Counted from the first letter of the stretch, positions 1-8,971 are shown. The stretch is 64,000 nucleotides of DNA from Shewanella sp. c952 (GCF_019654975.1 NZ_BPEW01000015.1:1-64000); one strand, 5' to 3'. The notes: a model not told the origin generated them from the letters alone. Program-made: numbers and translations.

Positions 1-59
1 GCGTGAAGTCATCTTTCATACTTCGCCGAAGACGCTAGGTCGTTGGCTTGAGGAGGCGT

Positions 60-87
60 ATTCTACACTCTCCAGTGGCGGCGTCAA
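60..87 (-). promoter_or_regulatory. rRNA operon P2-type promoter
   Basis: Read on the minus strand, TTGACG (82-87) and TAGAAT (60-65) are separated by 16 bp and followed by a GC-rich discriminator (ACGCCTCC). This is the form of an rrn P2 promoter. It fires leftward, so the rRNA operon it serves would begin beyond position 1; no 16S sequence is visible here. Confidence 0.7.
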
Positions 88-278
88 GCGCTTATTTTAA
101 GAAGTTTTTCAAGCGATGATTTCTTAATCACTCTCGTGAAAAGAAGCATTACCCGAAGCCCTTAAAGCGTTTGTCACCTGAGGTTAATTTCCGAAGAAGT
201 TAATCTCTCTAACACCGCTGCAAGTCCCGTGCTACCTAAGCTTTCGTTTAGTTAGTTGGCCTGCTGTGCCGTGTCAGT

Positions 279-345
279 GGATGCGCATTATAGGCAAATC
301 CTGACAGAGCACAAGGGGCTAAATGAGAAAAAATGAAATAATACG
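279..345 (-). promoter_or_regulatory. rRNA operon P1-type promoter with UP-like region
   Basis: On the minus strand, TTGTGC (309-314), a 16-bp spacer and a perfect TATAAT (287-292) are followed by GCGCATCCACTGACACGG, nearly identical to the start region of E. coli rrn P1 promoters. An A/T-rich stretch at about 320-345 sits where an UP element would be. With the P2-like promoter it forms the tandem rrn promoter pair; transcription leaves the window to the left. Confidence 0.8.
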
Positions 346-376
346 TCTAAGCGGACATTTCTCAAACGATACGCAC

Positions 377-402
377 AAAAAAGGGGCTAAAAGCCCCTTT
401 TT
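377..402 (-). terminator. Intrinsic terminator downstream of ccoG
   Basis: AGGGGCT and AGCCCC arms around a three-base loop are flanked by A and T runs on both sides. The hairpin lies just beyond the ccoG stop and could act in both directions, insulating the gene from the rrn promoters. Confidence 0.85.
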
Positions 403-421
403 GTCTGTTTAAACCGTTCTA

Positions 422-1843
422 TTAGTTACCAAAGAAGCGCGACTCTTGTTTTGCTTCAATCTCACCATCATCAGTTTCAACTTCAAAATTGATATGCGTC
501 ATGGCTCTAGAAAGCTCAACGGGGTCTACCGCAATACTGATTGGAAGCGTTAATACCTCACCGCCACTGAGCGTTACCTGTTGTGGGCCAATCCATTTGT
601 AATTCGATAAGCCTTCTACACTCAAGTTATATATATGGGTATCTTCGGTCTTATTGAGGACCTTTAAGGTAAAGGTATTCTCAATCAGCCCAGCATCCGT
701 TTCTCTGAATAGAAGATTACGGTCACGGATAACATCAATACGAATAGGCGCAATTGTGGCTGTAGCATATACAAAGACCAAAACCATCACCGCTAAAATG
801 ACGCCATAGCCAACAAGCTTAGGACGGAGAACTTTCTCTTTTATACCTTCAAGCTTATTTTCAGTAGTGTAACTAATCAGCCCTTTGTCATACCCCATCC
901 TGCTCATGGTAGTATCGCAAGCATCAATACAAGCTCCACAGTTAATACACTCATACTGCAGGCCATTGCGGATATCGATGCCAGTCGGACATACTTGCAC
1001 ACATAAATCACAATCAATGCAGTCACCTAAACCCAACTCTTTTGGATCTGCTTTGCGAGATCTAGGACCTCGGGTTTCGCCGCGCTGAGTATCGTAACCC
1101 ACTATATAAGTATTCTTATCAAACATGGCAGACTGGAAGCGTGCATATGGGCACATATGCAAACACATAATCTCTCGCATCCAACCCGCGTTCCCATAAG
1201 TGGCAAACGTAAAGAAGATAACCCAGAAATAGACTGAACCGCTGGCATTAAGCGTGAATACCTCTATATATACTTCCCTTGTAGGAACGAAGTAAGAGAC
1301 AAACGTCATTGCAGTAAGTAGTGAAATTAGTAGCCAAGCACCATGTTTTGCCGTTTTTCGCTTAAGTTTGTCGAAGCTCCATGGCATTTGATCCTGCTTC
1401 ATGCGTTTATTACGTGAGCCTTCGAGCTTTTCTTCAAACCACATAAAGATAAAGGTCCACACGGTTTGCGGGCAAGTATAACCACACCAAACTCGACCTA
1501 AGTAGGTGGTCACGAAAAACAGACCAAAAGCGGCAATCATTAATAGGGCAGCCAAGAGAGTGAAATCTTGCGGCCAAATAGTGAGTCCGAATACATGGAA
1601 TTTTTGTTCGGCAAGATTAAACCAGACCGCTTGACGATCCCCCCAAGGGATCCATGGAAGCAGCAAAAAGAACAGCATTGCTATCCAACCTAAACGACGA
1701 CGCAAGGTTGTCCATAAGCCTTCAACCGCTCTCACATAAATTCGGTTACGCGGATTAAACCTGTCCGCTTTATTGGCGTCAGGTTGATGAATTTTGATTC
1801 TTTCTACTTTTGAAAAGTCTTTTTTATTTTGCTCTGCGCTCAT
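422..1843 (-). CDS. ccoG: CcoG/FixG/RdxA-type cytochrome c oxidase accessory protein
   Basis: A 473-residue membrane ferredoxin of the FixG/RdxA/CcoG family, which serves in maturation of cbb3-type cytochrome oxidase (copper reduction/insertion for CcoN). Several hydrophobic segments lie in the first 220 residues. A CGYTCPQTVW motif follows the second, and two 4Fe-4S cysteine clusters (CxxCxxCxxxCP and CxxCxxCxxxC) fall around residues 275-310. A last membrane span is followed by an Ig-like periplasmic tail, the usual CcoG C-terminus. Length is normal. The gene stands alone; no ccoNOQP or ccoHIS genes are nearby. Confidence 0.93.
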   Translation of the reverse strand: MSAEQNKKDFSKVERIKIHQPDANKADRFNPRNRIYVRAVEGLWTTLRRRLGWIAMLFFLLLPWIPWGDRQAVWFNLAEQKFHVFGLTIWPQDFTLLAALLMIAAFGLFFVTTYLGRVWCGYTCPQTVWTFIFMWFEEKLEGSRNKRMKQDQMPWSFDKLKRKTAKHGAWLLISLLTAMTFVSYFVPTREVYIEVFTLNASGSVYFWVIFFTFATYGNAGWMREIMCLHMCPYARFQSAMFDKNTYIVGYDTQRGETRGPRSRKADPKELGLGDCIDCDLCVQVCPTGIDIRNGLQYECINCGACIDACDTTMSRMGYDKGLISYTTENKLEGIKEKVLRPKLVGYGVILAVMVLVFVYATATIAPIRIDVIRDRNLLFRETDAGLIENTFTLKVLNKTEDTHIYNLSVEGLSNYKWIGPQQVTLSGGEVLTLPISIAVDPVELSRAMTHINFEVETDDGEIEAKQESRFFGN

Positions 1844-1931
1844 TTTGTAGCCTTACAGCTTTAATATTGCTAGAAAACTAGCTTATTATAACGCTTATAC
1901 TACAAGTTATTCACCTATATAGGACTAATTG

Positions 1932-2285
1932 ATGAAAGGCTGGATTTTGTTGGCGCTAATTGGCGGTATTCTTTATTACCTTTATACCGAGACCGATACA
2001 CTGGATGAACCTGTAGCCGAAGTTCAAGCTATTTATCAACAAGCTGAAGATAAGCTTGATAGCATGACAGGGACTCAACTGAAGCGGATCGACCATAAGG
2101 TGGATCTTCTTAAAACGGATATAGTAGATAGACTATCAGCCGCTGAGCAACAGACGCTGCAAGTTATCACTCAATCACAAACCAAGTTAGATGAATTCAA
2201 ACAGGATTATTGTGGTAACGGGGCTGATAAGCACAGTAGCTTTAGTAAAGAAAATCAAACCTATATATGCGATAAACTGAACTAA
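1932..2285 (+). CDS. Small membrane-anchored protein of unknown function
   Basis: I do not recognise the family. The 117-residue product begins with a hydrophobic segment (residues 3-16, WILLALIGGILYYL) that would act as an uncleaved anchor. A charged, helix-prone and probably coiled-coil region follows to about residue 90, then a C-terminal part with two cysteines (YCGN and YICDKLN). A TTG lies directly before the ATG at 1932; I chose the ATG, which has AGGA about 8 bases upstream. It is divergent from ccoG with about 90 bases between them. Confidence 0.7.
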   Translation: MKGWILLALIGGILYYLYTETDTLDEPVAEVQAIYQQAEDKLDSMTGTQLKRIDHKVDLLKTDIVDRLSAAEQQTLQVITQSQTKLDEFKQDYCGNGADKHSSFSKENQTYICDKLN

Positions 2286-2474
2286 AGCAGCTCAGAATCG
2301 CCTGTTAGGGGTATTTTGAGCTTGCTACTTCTGCGGCGAATAAATTCATAAGGGAACAACCATTATGTGATTTATTCGCCTTGAACTAGTTCGTCAAAAA
2401 CACGCTTAATTGATCAACCTCTTATACTGATTGGTATTAGTGGCTAATCTAATTGACCTGAGATCTGATTCCGC

Positions 2475-2520
2475 CTAGCCTTTACTCATTATTTGTTAAT
2501 AAACCAAATGAAAAGGCTAG
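2475..2520 (+). promoter_or_regulatory. Inverted repeat overlapping the menB ribosome-binding site
   Basis: CTAGCCTTT (2475-2483) and AAAGGCTAG (2512-2520) form a perfect 9-bp stem. The right arm contains the AAAGG that should serve as the Shine-Dalgarno sequence for the ATG at 2527. If both arms are in the transcript, folding would hide the ribosome-binding site. Whether it regulates is inference. Confidence 0.4.
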
Positions 2521-2526
2521 CCACTC

Positions 2527-3429
2527 ATGACTGAAAAAGTATCTGACATTTTTGACCCTGCATTATGGGATGTCGTACCTGGATTTAATTTCGAAGATAT
2601 TACCTACCACAGAGCTAAAGATCAGGGAACGGTTCGGGTGGCAATAAACCGTCCGGACTGCCTAAACTCATTCCGCCCAAAGACGGTAGATGAACTATAC
2701 ACTGCACTTGATCATGCTCGCCAATGGTCAGATGTAGGTTGCGTATTGATTACTGGTAATGGTCCATCAGCAAAAGGACAACACTCTTTCTGCGCTGGCG
2801 GCGATCAACGGATCCGTGGCAAAGACGGTTACAAGTATGAAGGTGCAGAAGAGGGTACCGCTGACGTTGCTCGTATGGGCCGTTTGCATATTCTGGAAGT
2901 ACAGCGCTTAATCCGCTTTATGCCAAAAGTCGTCATTGCGGTTGTACCTGGCTGGGCTGTTGGTGGTGGCCATAGCTTACACGTAGTTTGTGACCTCACC
3001 TTAGCATCAAAAGAGCATGCAGTATTCAAGCAAACCGATCCAGATGTTGGCAGTTTTGATTCAGGTTATGGCAGTGCTTACTTAGCCAAAATGATTGGAC
3101 AGAAACGTGCACGCGAGATTTTCTTCCTAGGCTTTAACTACACTGCTGAAGAAGCTTTTGATATGGGTATGGTTAACCGTGCTATTCCACACGCAGAGCT
3201 TGAAACGGAAGCTTTAAACTGGGCAAAAGAGATCAACTCAAAGTCACCAACGGCAATGCGCATGCTTAAATACGGTTTTAACCTTCCAGATGATGGTTTA
3301 GTGGGTCAACAACTGTTTGCGGGTGAAGCTACTCGTTTAGCCTATGGCACCCCAGAAGCACAAGAGGGGCGTGATGCATTCTTAGAAAAACGTGAGCAAG
3401 ACTTCTCATCTTTTCCATGGCACTACTAA
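2527..3429 (+). CDS. menB: 1,4-dihydroxy-2-naphthoyl-CoA synthase, type II class
   Basis: A crotonase-fold enzyme that closes the ring of o-succinylbenzoyl-CoA in menaquinone synthesis. The 300 residues include the oxyanion-hole segments around HSFCAGGDQ (about 87-93) and GWAVGGGHSLH (142-152), then DVGSFDSGYGSAYLA. In FKQTD, Asp171 occupies the position that is Gly in bicarbonate-dependent (type I, E. coli) MenB and Asp in type II enzymes such as that of Mycobacterium. The C-terminal half (DDGLVGQQLFAGEATRLAY) also reads like the actinobacterial form. The gene is monocistronic, with its own terminator; other men genes are elsewhere, as is common in Shewanella. Confidence 0.92.
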   Translation: MTEKVSDIFDPALWDVVPGFNFEDITYHRAKDQGTVRVAINRPDCLNSFRPKTVDELYTALDHARQWSDVGCVLITGNGPSAKGQHSFCAGGDQRIRGKDGYKYEGAEEGTADVARMGRLHILEVQRLIRFMPKVVIAVVPGWAVGGGHSLHVVCDLTLASKEHAVFKQTDPDVGSFDSGYGSAYLAKMIGQKRAREIFFLGFNYTAEEAFDMGMVNRAIPHAELETEALNWAKEINSKSPTAMRMLKYGFNLPDDGLVGQQLFAGEATRLAYGTPEAQEGRDAFLEKREQDFSSFPWHY

Positions 3430-3462
3430 TTTACAGTGTTAGTCGCTAATTAGAATACGCGT

Positions 3463-3497
3463 AAACCCATCAATACATTAATGTTATTGATGGGTTT
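3463..3497 (+). terminator. Hairpin terminator of menB
   Basis: AAACCCATCAATA and TATTGATGGGTTT form a perfect 13-bp stem with a 9-base loop, ending in TTTAT, about 35 bases after the menB stop. Confidence 0.75.
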
Positions 3498-3564
3498 ATA
3501 ACCAATTTATCTTTCTAATCGAATAGTCCAATCAAACTTATCTATATAAGCCCCTTTAAAACGC

Positions 3565-3585
3565 AAATGATAATCGTTATCATCT
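3565..3585 (+). promoter_or_regulatory. Fur box upstream of the DUF2061 gene
   Basis: ATGATAATCGTTATCAT is a near-perfect palindrome matching the Fur operator consensus (GATAATGATAATCATTATC). It lies 27-45 bases before the start codon at 3611, where it could overlap the promoter. It predicts iron repression of the downstream gene. Confidence 0.8.
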
Positions 3586-3610
3586 ATGTAACTTTTAAAG
3601 GAGCACCATT

Positions 3611-3808
3611 ATGACTAAAACCATGACTTTTGCGATTCTTCACTTTAGCGTTGCATTCACGATTACTTATCTATTAACCGGTAGTATTGTTATAGGTGGT
3701 GCTGTTGCTTTAATCGAGCCCGCTGTAAACACTGTTGTTTTCTATTTCCATGAAAAAGTATGGAAAGGCATTGAGTCTAAAAATGCCCTTCAAAACGCTA
3801 CTGTATAA
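3611..3808 (+). CDS. DUF2061 family small membrane protein
   Basis: A 65-residue protein with two hydrophobic segments (about residues 6-23 and 26-45) ending with FYFHEKVWKGIE, the signature end of DUF2061 proteins. The function of this family is unknown. A clear AAAGGAG precedes the ATG by 7 bases. The strong Fur box directly upstream suggests expression under iron limitation. No partner gene is in the same transcript; the next gene is convergent. Confidence 0.8.
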   Translation: MTKTMTFAILHFSVAFTITYLLTGSIVIGGAVALIEPAVNTVVFYFHEKVWKGIESKNALQNATV

Positions 3809-3823
3809 CTAATTGATACCCTC

Positions 3824-5020
3824 TTAGTCTTTGTCAGCGTTATTCAAGCCGAGTTTATTTGCCAGTGGCGCAATAGCTCCCCCTTGGATAAACACAGAAA
3901 ACAGTACGATAAAGAACACCATATGCACGATATCAAGCGCCCCAGGAACTCCTGCAGCAGCAGGGATCAGTGCAAATACAATAGGAGTTGCTCCTTTTAA
4001 ACCTATTGATGAGATAAATAAGCGCTTTTTCCAGCTTGCTTTAACAAAAGGTAAGTAACAGATCTGTACAGCTAAAGGCCTAGCGACCAGTATCAATAAA
4101 ATAGCTGGTAATAGGGAGCTCATAAATACTCCCGCTAATGACTGAGGGAAGATCTGTAAGCCCAACACAATAAACATCAACGCTTGCGCTAACCAAGATA
4201 AGCTATTAAAGAAGTGCTGATTAACTAACTGCCCTCGTTTAATCCCATTACCAATCACTACACCGGCAATGTATGAAGCCAATAAAATATTGCCTCCGAG
4301 AACTTCTGCACCATAAGTCGCAATAATAAAACTCGCTAATACAAACACAGGAATGAGGCCAAACTCAGATAGGTGTATACGGTTCAATAACCAAACAGCC
4401 ACCTTAGCGATACCGAAACCGACTACCATAGCGACACCAATTTGGGTTACGAGCTCTAAAGCTATCTCAGATGCCACCACACTCTTACTCGTAGACAGTG
4501 CCATATCGGTTAAGAAGATTACCAGTAACATAGCAACTGGATCGTTGGTAGCCGATTCAAACTCTAATACTGTGTCGGTTTGCTCTTTTAGTTTGAGTTT
4601 TTTAGATTCAAGAATTGAGAATACCGCTGCGGCATCAGTTGATGACACTATGGCAGCAAATAGCAAACAAATGATAAAGTCAAAATCCAATAACCAATAT
4701 AGAATTACCGCAAAAAACAGGGTGGTAAACAGCACCCCAAAAGAGGCCAAAACCCCTCCCTCTTTATAGGCCACCTTGATCTTGTCTGTTGAGGTATTGA
4801 TACCACCAACAAACACAATCATGTTCAGTGCTAAACCGCCTATCCAGGCCGTTTTATCTAAATCATCGTAAACAAAGTTAAACTCTCCATTACCTAACAG
4901 TAAGCCCACACCCATAAAAATAAGCAACGAAGGAATACCTAAGGTTCTTGAGGGATGATGCAGCAATATTCCGACCACGATCAAAATAGACATACCAATC
5001 ATGATCATTTCAGTGGTCAT
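3824..5020 (-). CDS. NhaP-type Na+(K+)/H+ antiporter, membrane domain only
   Basis: A CPA1-family cation/proton antiporter of the inner membrane with about a dozen hydrophobic segments. Diagnostic motifs are SSTDAAAVFSIL and ESATNDPVAM, the latter carrying the Asn-Asp pair that binds cations in NhaP proteins. At 398 residues it lacks the C-terminal TrkA_C/regulatory region that brings NhaP2/CvrA to about 570 residues, so it is a membrane-domain-only form. The end (ANKLGLNNADKD) looks natural, and I see no continuation of the missing domain downstream. It is divergent from pst. Confidence 0.85.
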   Translation of the reverse strand: MTTEMIMIGMSILIVVGILLHHPSRTLGIPSLLIFMGVGLLLGNGEFNFVYDDLDKTAWIGGLALNMIVFVGGINTSTDKIKVAYKEGGVLASFGVLFTTLFFAVILYWLLDFDFIICLLFAAIVSSTDAAAVFSILESKKLKLKEQTDTVLEFESATNDPVAMLLVIFLTDMALSTSKSVVASEIALELVTQIGVAMVVGFGIAKVAVWLLNRIHLSEFGLIPVFVLASFIIATYGAEVLGGNILLASYIAGVVIGNGIKRGQLVNQHFFNSLSWLAQALMFIVLGLQIFPQSLAGVFMSSLLPAILLILVARPLAVQICYLPFVKASWKKRLFISSIGLKGATPIVFALIPAAAGVPGALDIVHMVFFIVLFSVFIQGGAIAPLANKLGLNNADKD

Positions 5021-5434
5021 AAAATTTCCTTAAGTAAAAGTGGTGTTGCTGGGCGAAAACAGTTTATGAAGCTTAGTATAGTTATATTGCTATAGCTGAT
5101 ACCTAAGATAGAGAGTAAACCAAGCCAATTAGAGTCAAATAGTGACTGTCATAAAAGATTAATAATTAATTTATCAAACATTCTTTAGCACTAAATATAC
5201 TACAAAAAGCCTATTAGATTATTAATTTAAGCTGAAACAAAAGTGAACCCCAATAAGGCCCGCATTTATTTAGCTGCGAAACTTAGCTTTCAGCTACTAC
5301 CGTGGTGCAGATACTGTTCCAAAAAGTGATTTAAGAAATCTAGTCTTAAACTTTGTTAATTTTAGAAAGCCCATCAACTTTACTCAAGTAATGCCAATAT
5401 TCACCAGCCAGCCATCAGCGTTGCCTCTAAAAAG
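5021..5434. other. Long intergenic region between nhaP-type gene and pstS
   Basis: About 400 A/T-rich bases with no credible gene. A lone CTGTCAT (5146-5152) resembles a single PhoB half-site. Otherwise I see nothing beyond the probable promoters of the two divergent genes. Confidence 0.5.
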
Positions 5435-5464
5435 CTGTCACTTAACTGTCATATTTCTCTGTCT
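5435..5464 (+). promoter_or_regulatory. Pho box (PhoB operator) of the pst operon
   Basis: CTGTCA occurs at 5435-5440 and again at 5446-5451, exactly 11 bp apart, with a weaker third copy (CTGTCT) at 5459-5464. Direct CTGTCA repeats at 11-bp spacing are the PhoB-binding Pho box. The site lies about 75-100 bases before pstS, so the operon is predicted to be induced by phosphate starvation. Confidence 0.8.
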
Positions 5465-5537
5465 TAATGCAATCGCCTTCAGTGAGGCACTAATTTGGTT
5501 TCGTATTTAGACAACTTAAAGAAGAGTAGGAAAAGTA

Positions 5538-6347
5538 ATGAAAAAAGTTATTGGCTTATTAACTGCTGTAGGTTTGATGGCATCACCACAAGTTCTAGCG
5601 GGCACCGTTACCGTTTCAGGCTCAACTTCCGTAGCTCATGTAATGGAAGTACTGGCTGAAAACTATCAAAGCGTGACGGATAAGAATGTTGAAGTGCAGA
5701 GCACGGGTTCTTCTGCAGGTATTCGTGCCGCCAAGAATGGCACCAGCATGATAGGCATGTCATCACGCAATATAAAACAGAGTGAACTCAGCAGTGATAC
5801 CAAAGAGATTGTCATCGCACGAGATGGTATTGCAGCAGCAGTTAACAATGCAAATCCAGTTAAAAACTTAACCCAAGAGCAAATATCAAAAATCTATCGC
5901 GGTGAAATTAAAAACTGGAGTGAAGTTGGCGGAGAATCTCGCCCAATAGTTGTGGTTACCCGTGAAAATGGCTCCGGTACCCGCGGCGCTTTTGAAGAGA
6001 TAATGAAACTACAGCGTACGATTAACGGCCACAAGGTCACCGCTATTACTCCAACCGCACAAGTTGGCAATGGCAACGGAATGATTAAAACCATCGTGGC
6101 TAACAACCCTTTTGCAATCGGCTATATCTCACTCGGCAGTGTTGATAGCAGCTTACGCGCAATCGATGTTGACGGTGTGGCTGCAACTGATGACAACATC
6201 GCCGCTGGCGACTACCAAATTGCTCGCCCATTTATTGTATTAGTGGACAAAAATGCCCCAAGCACTGCACAAGAATTCATTGAATACATCATGTCAGCTG
6301 ACGGCCAAGGTATTGTCGCAAGCGAAGGTTATATCCGCGTTCAATAA
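5538..6347 (+). CDS. pstS: Phosphate ABC transporter, periplasmic phosphate-binding protein
   Basis: The phosphate-binding subunit of the high-affinity Pst importer. The first 21 residues form a signal peptide ending in VLA. The mature part has the PBP-like phosphate-binding segments GSTSVAHVME, STGSSAGIRAAKNGTSMIGMSSR and the conserved TRENGSGTRGAFEE. At 269 residues it is of the short PstS class rather than the approximately 345-residue E. coli form. It is first in pstSCAB, behind a Pho box. Confidence 0.93.
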   Translation: MKKVIGLLTAVGLMASPQVLAGTVTVSGSTSVAHVMEVLAENYQSVTDKNVEVQSTGSSAGIRAAKNGTSMIGMSSRNIKQSELSSDTKEIVIARDGIAAAVNNANPVKNLTQEQISKIYRGEIKNWSEVGGESRPIVVVTRENGSGTRGAFEEIMKLQRTINGHKVTAITPTAQVGNGNGMIKTIVANNPFAIGYISLGSVDSSLRAIDVDGVAATDDNIAAGDYQIARPFIVLVDKNAPSTAQEFIEYIMSADGQGIVASEGYIRVQ

Positions 6348-6430
6348 CCATCAACAATAAACAAAGAGGAGTTTAAGCTTCTCTTTGTTCATTCCATTTA
6401 GCGTCAGCCGTAATATGTCGAGACAAAGTG

Positions 6431-7336
6431 ATGAACACAGCCAGTAAAGCCCGAGCGCAAGGAATGCAACTCGCCCCAGCAAAGAACTTTGATTGGAAGG
6501 AGATGTTTTTCCATCTGCTTTTCTTAGCAAGCGCCATGGTAGGTGTGATCTCTGTAGCCACTATAGGGTGGTTTGTATTCCAAGAAGGACTACCCGCTTT
6601 TAAAGAAGCTGGCGTGGTTAACTTGGTACTAGGGCGGGAGTGGTTACCACCAGCTCTATACGGCATATTCCCGATGATAGTATCAACCCTAATATCAACA
6701 GCTGGCGCTGTTGTAATAGGTGTGCCTATCGCAATATTAACCGCTGTATTTTTAGCTGAGCTAGCCCCCAAATGGCTGGCAGATATAGTTCGCCCAGCAG
6801 TCGAACTATTGGCCGGTATACCTTCAGTGGTATATGGTTTTTTCGGTCTAGTGATAATAGTCCCAGCTATCGAAACGTTATTTAATATCCCTGCAGGTAA
6901 CACCATTCTCGCTGGGATTATCGTACTGGCAATAATGATTCTGCCAACAGTGATAACCATTTCAGAAACTTCATTACGCGCATTACCACCGGTATATAAA
7001 GAGGGTGCACTTGCACTCGGTGCATCGCATATTTACAGCATATTTAAAGTACTTATTCCTGCTGCACGTAGTGGCATATTTACCGGAGTGGCATTAGGTA
7101 TCGCTCGTGCTATCGGCGAGACCATGGCCATTATAATGGTGATGGGAAACGCACCGGCAATGCCAGGTTCCATACTCGAACCCGCTAGAACATTAACCGC
7201 CAACATTGCAATGGAGATGTCTTATGCCACAGGTATTCACTCCAGCGCACTCTACTCTACAGGCATCGTCCTATTGGTATTCATTGTGTTACTTAACGCC
7301 AGCTTGTTATACCTAAACCGTAAGAGGAGCTACTAA
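6431..7336 (+). CDS. pstC: Phosphate ABC transporter permease PstC
   Basis: An inner-membrane permease of the Pst importer with about six hydrophobic segments and the binding-protein-dependent transport signature EGALALGASHIYSIFKVLIP, which contacts the ATPase. A GTG precedes the ATG at 6431 by one codon; I chose the ATG, giving 301 residues. The stop codon overlaps the start of pstA by one base, showing translational coupling. Confidence 0.93.
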   Translation: MNTASKARAQGMQLAPAKNFDWKEMFFHLLFLASAMVGVISVATIGWFVFQEGLPAFKEAGVVNLVLGREWLPPALYGIFPMIVSTLISTAGAVVIGVPIAILTAVFLAELAPKWLADIVRPAVELLAGIPSVVYGFFGLVIIVPAIETLFNIPAGNTILAGIIVLAIMILPTVITISETSLRALPPVYKEGALALGASHIYSIFKVLIPAARSGIFTGVALGIARAIGETMAIIMVMGNAPAMPGSILEPARTLTANIAMEMSYATGIHSSALYSTGIVLLVFIVLLNASLLYLNRKRSY

Positions 7337-8193
7337 TGCTTCAAGATAAGCGCATTTTTAATAGAGAGCGACAAGACAAACTGCTATTTGCAGCTATCTG
7401 GGGCGCTGCAGCCATCACCATCTTGTTCTTACTCTGGGTGGTCTGGCATATTCTAAGTAACGGTTTAGCATATGTGAGCTGGGAGTTCATTACAGGTGCT
7501 TACACCCGTATCGGTGAAGCTTCTGGTATTTGGGCCATGATAGTTTCTACTGTTTATATGGTGGGACTGTCACTCGCTATCGCAGCCCCCATCGGCATTA
7601 TGACCGCAATATACTTAACCGAATATGCTGCGCCAGGCAGTAAAGTGGTCAAAACTATTCGTTTCTGTACCGAGTCTCTCGCCGGGATACCATCAATTGT
7701 GTACGGTCTATTCGGTATGACATTCTTCGTCACCACCCTAGGTTTAGGCTTCTCAATACTTTCGGGTTCACTGACCTTGGCAATGTTGATCTTACCAGTA
7801 ATTATTCGTACCACAGAGGAGGCATTACTGGCAGTGCCGATGAGTTACCGTGAAGGTGGATACGCCCTTGGTAGCTCTAAAATCTATACGATATATCGCC
7901 TTATTTTACCTAGCGCCTTGCCCGGCATTGTCACCTCAATAATCTTAAGCACGGGTCGAGTGATTGGCGAGTCAGCGCCGGTCTTTTTAACCGCAGGCAT
8001 GGTCACCCAAATCCCAGAGTCAGTGCTTGATTCAGGCCGAACCTTAACCGTTCATCTGTATAAGCTAACTCAAGAACTATTTACTCAACATGAATGGGAC
8101 CAGGCCTACGCAACAGCAACCGTGCTGATTGTATTGGTACTACTACTCAACATGACCACCAAATTTATTGCTACACGCATGAACAAACATTAA
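7336..8193 (+). CDS. pstA: Phosphate ABC transporter permease PstA
   Basis: The second permease of the Pst importer, 285 residues with six predicted membrane spans and the loop motif EGGYALGSSKIYTIYRLILP that docks on PstB. ESLAGIPSIVYGLFG is conserved with PstC. It starts within the pstC stop and is followed by pstB after 12 bases. Confidence 0.93.
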   Translation: MLQDKRIFNRERQDKLLFAAIWGAAAITILFLLWVVWHILSNGLAYVSWEFITGAYTRIGEASGIWAMIVSTVYMVGLSLAIAAPIGIMTAIYLTEYAAPGSKVVKTIRFCTESLAGIPSIVYGLFGMTFFVTTLGLGFSILSGSLTLAMLILPVIIRTTEEALLAVPMSYREGGYALGSSKIYTIYRLILPSALPGIVTSIILSTGRVIGESAPVFLTAGMVTQIPESVLDSGRTLTVHLYKLTQELFTQHEWDQAYATATVLIVLVLLLNMTTKFIATRMNKH

Positions 8194-8205
8194 AAGGTTA
8201 TCCCA

Positions 8206-8955
8206 ATGAATAAGCTAGAAGTGAACAACTTAAACCTATTTTATGGCGACAACCATGCGCTAAAAGATATCTCTTTGCCAATACCTTCACGCCAGGTTAC
8301 CGCATTGATTGGCCCGTCAGGTTGTGGAAAATCAACACTGCTTCGCACTTTAAATCGCATGAATGACTTAGTCGCGGGTGTAAAGATTGAAGGTGATGTG
8401 ATGTTTGAAGGTAACAACATCTATCAAGACGTCGATGTTAAGCAACTAAGAATGCGGGTTGGTATGGTCTTTCAAAAGCCCAATCCTTTTCCAATGAGCA
8501 TTTATGAAAATGTGGCCTTTGGGCTCAAAGCTCAAGGGGTAAAAGACAAAAAAGTATTAGATGATGCCGTCGAGGAAGCATTAAGCAGTGCTGCATTATG
8601 GGATGAAGTTAAAGATAGGCTCGACTCACCAGGTCAAGGTTTATCAGGTGGACAACAGCAAAGGCTTTGCATCGCCCGCACGATTGCAATGAAACCAGAA
8701 GTGATATTAATGGATGAGCCCACCAGTGCGCTCGACCCAATTGCTACTCATAAAATAGAGGAGCTGATGGACGAGCTGCGACAGAAGTTCACCATAGTGA
8801 TAGTGACCCATTCAATGAATCAGGCTAAGCGGATCTCAGATAAAACGGCTTTCTTCTGGATGGGCGAATTAGTCGAACACGGTGAAACTAATCAAATATT
8901 CAATCAACCAGTCGACAAACGTACCCAAGGTTATGTCAGTGGTGAGTTTGGATAA
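8206..8955 (+). CDS. pstB: Phosphate ABC transporter ATP-binding protein
   Basis: The ATPase of the Pst importer, 249 residues. Walker A is GPSGCGKST, the Q-loop lies in [11 protein letters not shown], the ABC signature is LSGGQQQR, and Walker B is [13 protein letters not shown] with a following H-loop (VTHS). This is the typical PstB sequence. In E. coli phoU follows in the operon; here a hairpin follows and phoU is absent. Confidence 0.96.
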   Translation: MNKLEVNNLNLFYGDNHALKDISLPIPSRQVTALIGPSGCGKSTLLRTLNRMNDLVAGVKIEGDVMFEGNNIYQDVDVKQLRMRVGMVFQKPNPFPMSIYENVAFGLKAQGVKDKKVLDDAVEEALSSAALWDEVKDRLDSPGQGLSGGQQQRLCIARTIAMKPEVILMDEPTSALDPIATHKIEELMDELRQKFTIVIVTHSMNQAKRISDKTAFFWMGELVEHGETNQIFNQPVDKRTQGYVSGEFG

Positions 8956-8971
8956 ACGGTTACTAATCAAT

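Noticed and set aside
1-60. Start of a 16S rRNA gene
   Set aside because: The sequence is still rrn leader/promoter; no recognisable 16S 5' end is inside the window.
4353-4769. 138-codon plus-strand open frame over the antiporter gene
   Set aside because: Antisense shadow of a clear NhaP-type coding sequence.
6373-6960. 195-codon minus-strand open frame over pstC
   Set aside because: Antisense to a well-recognised gene, with a low-complexity Ile/Thr/Pro composition typical of a shadow frame.
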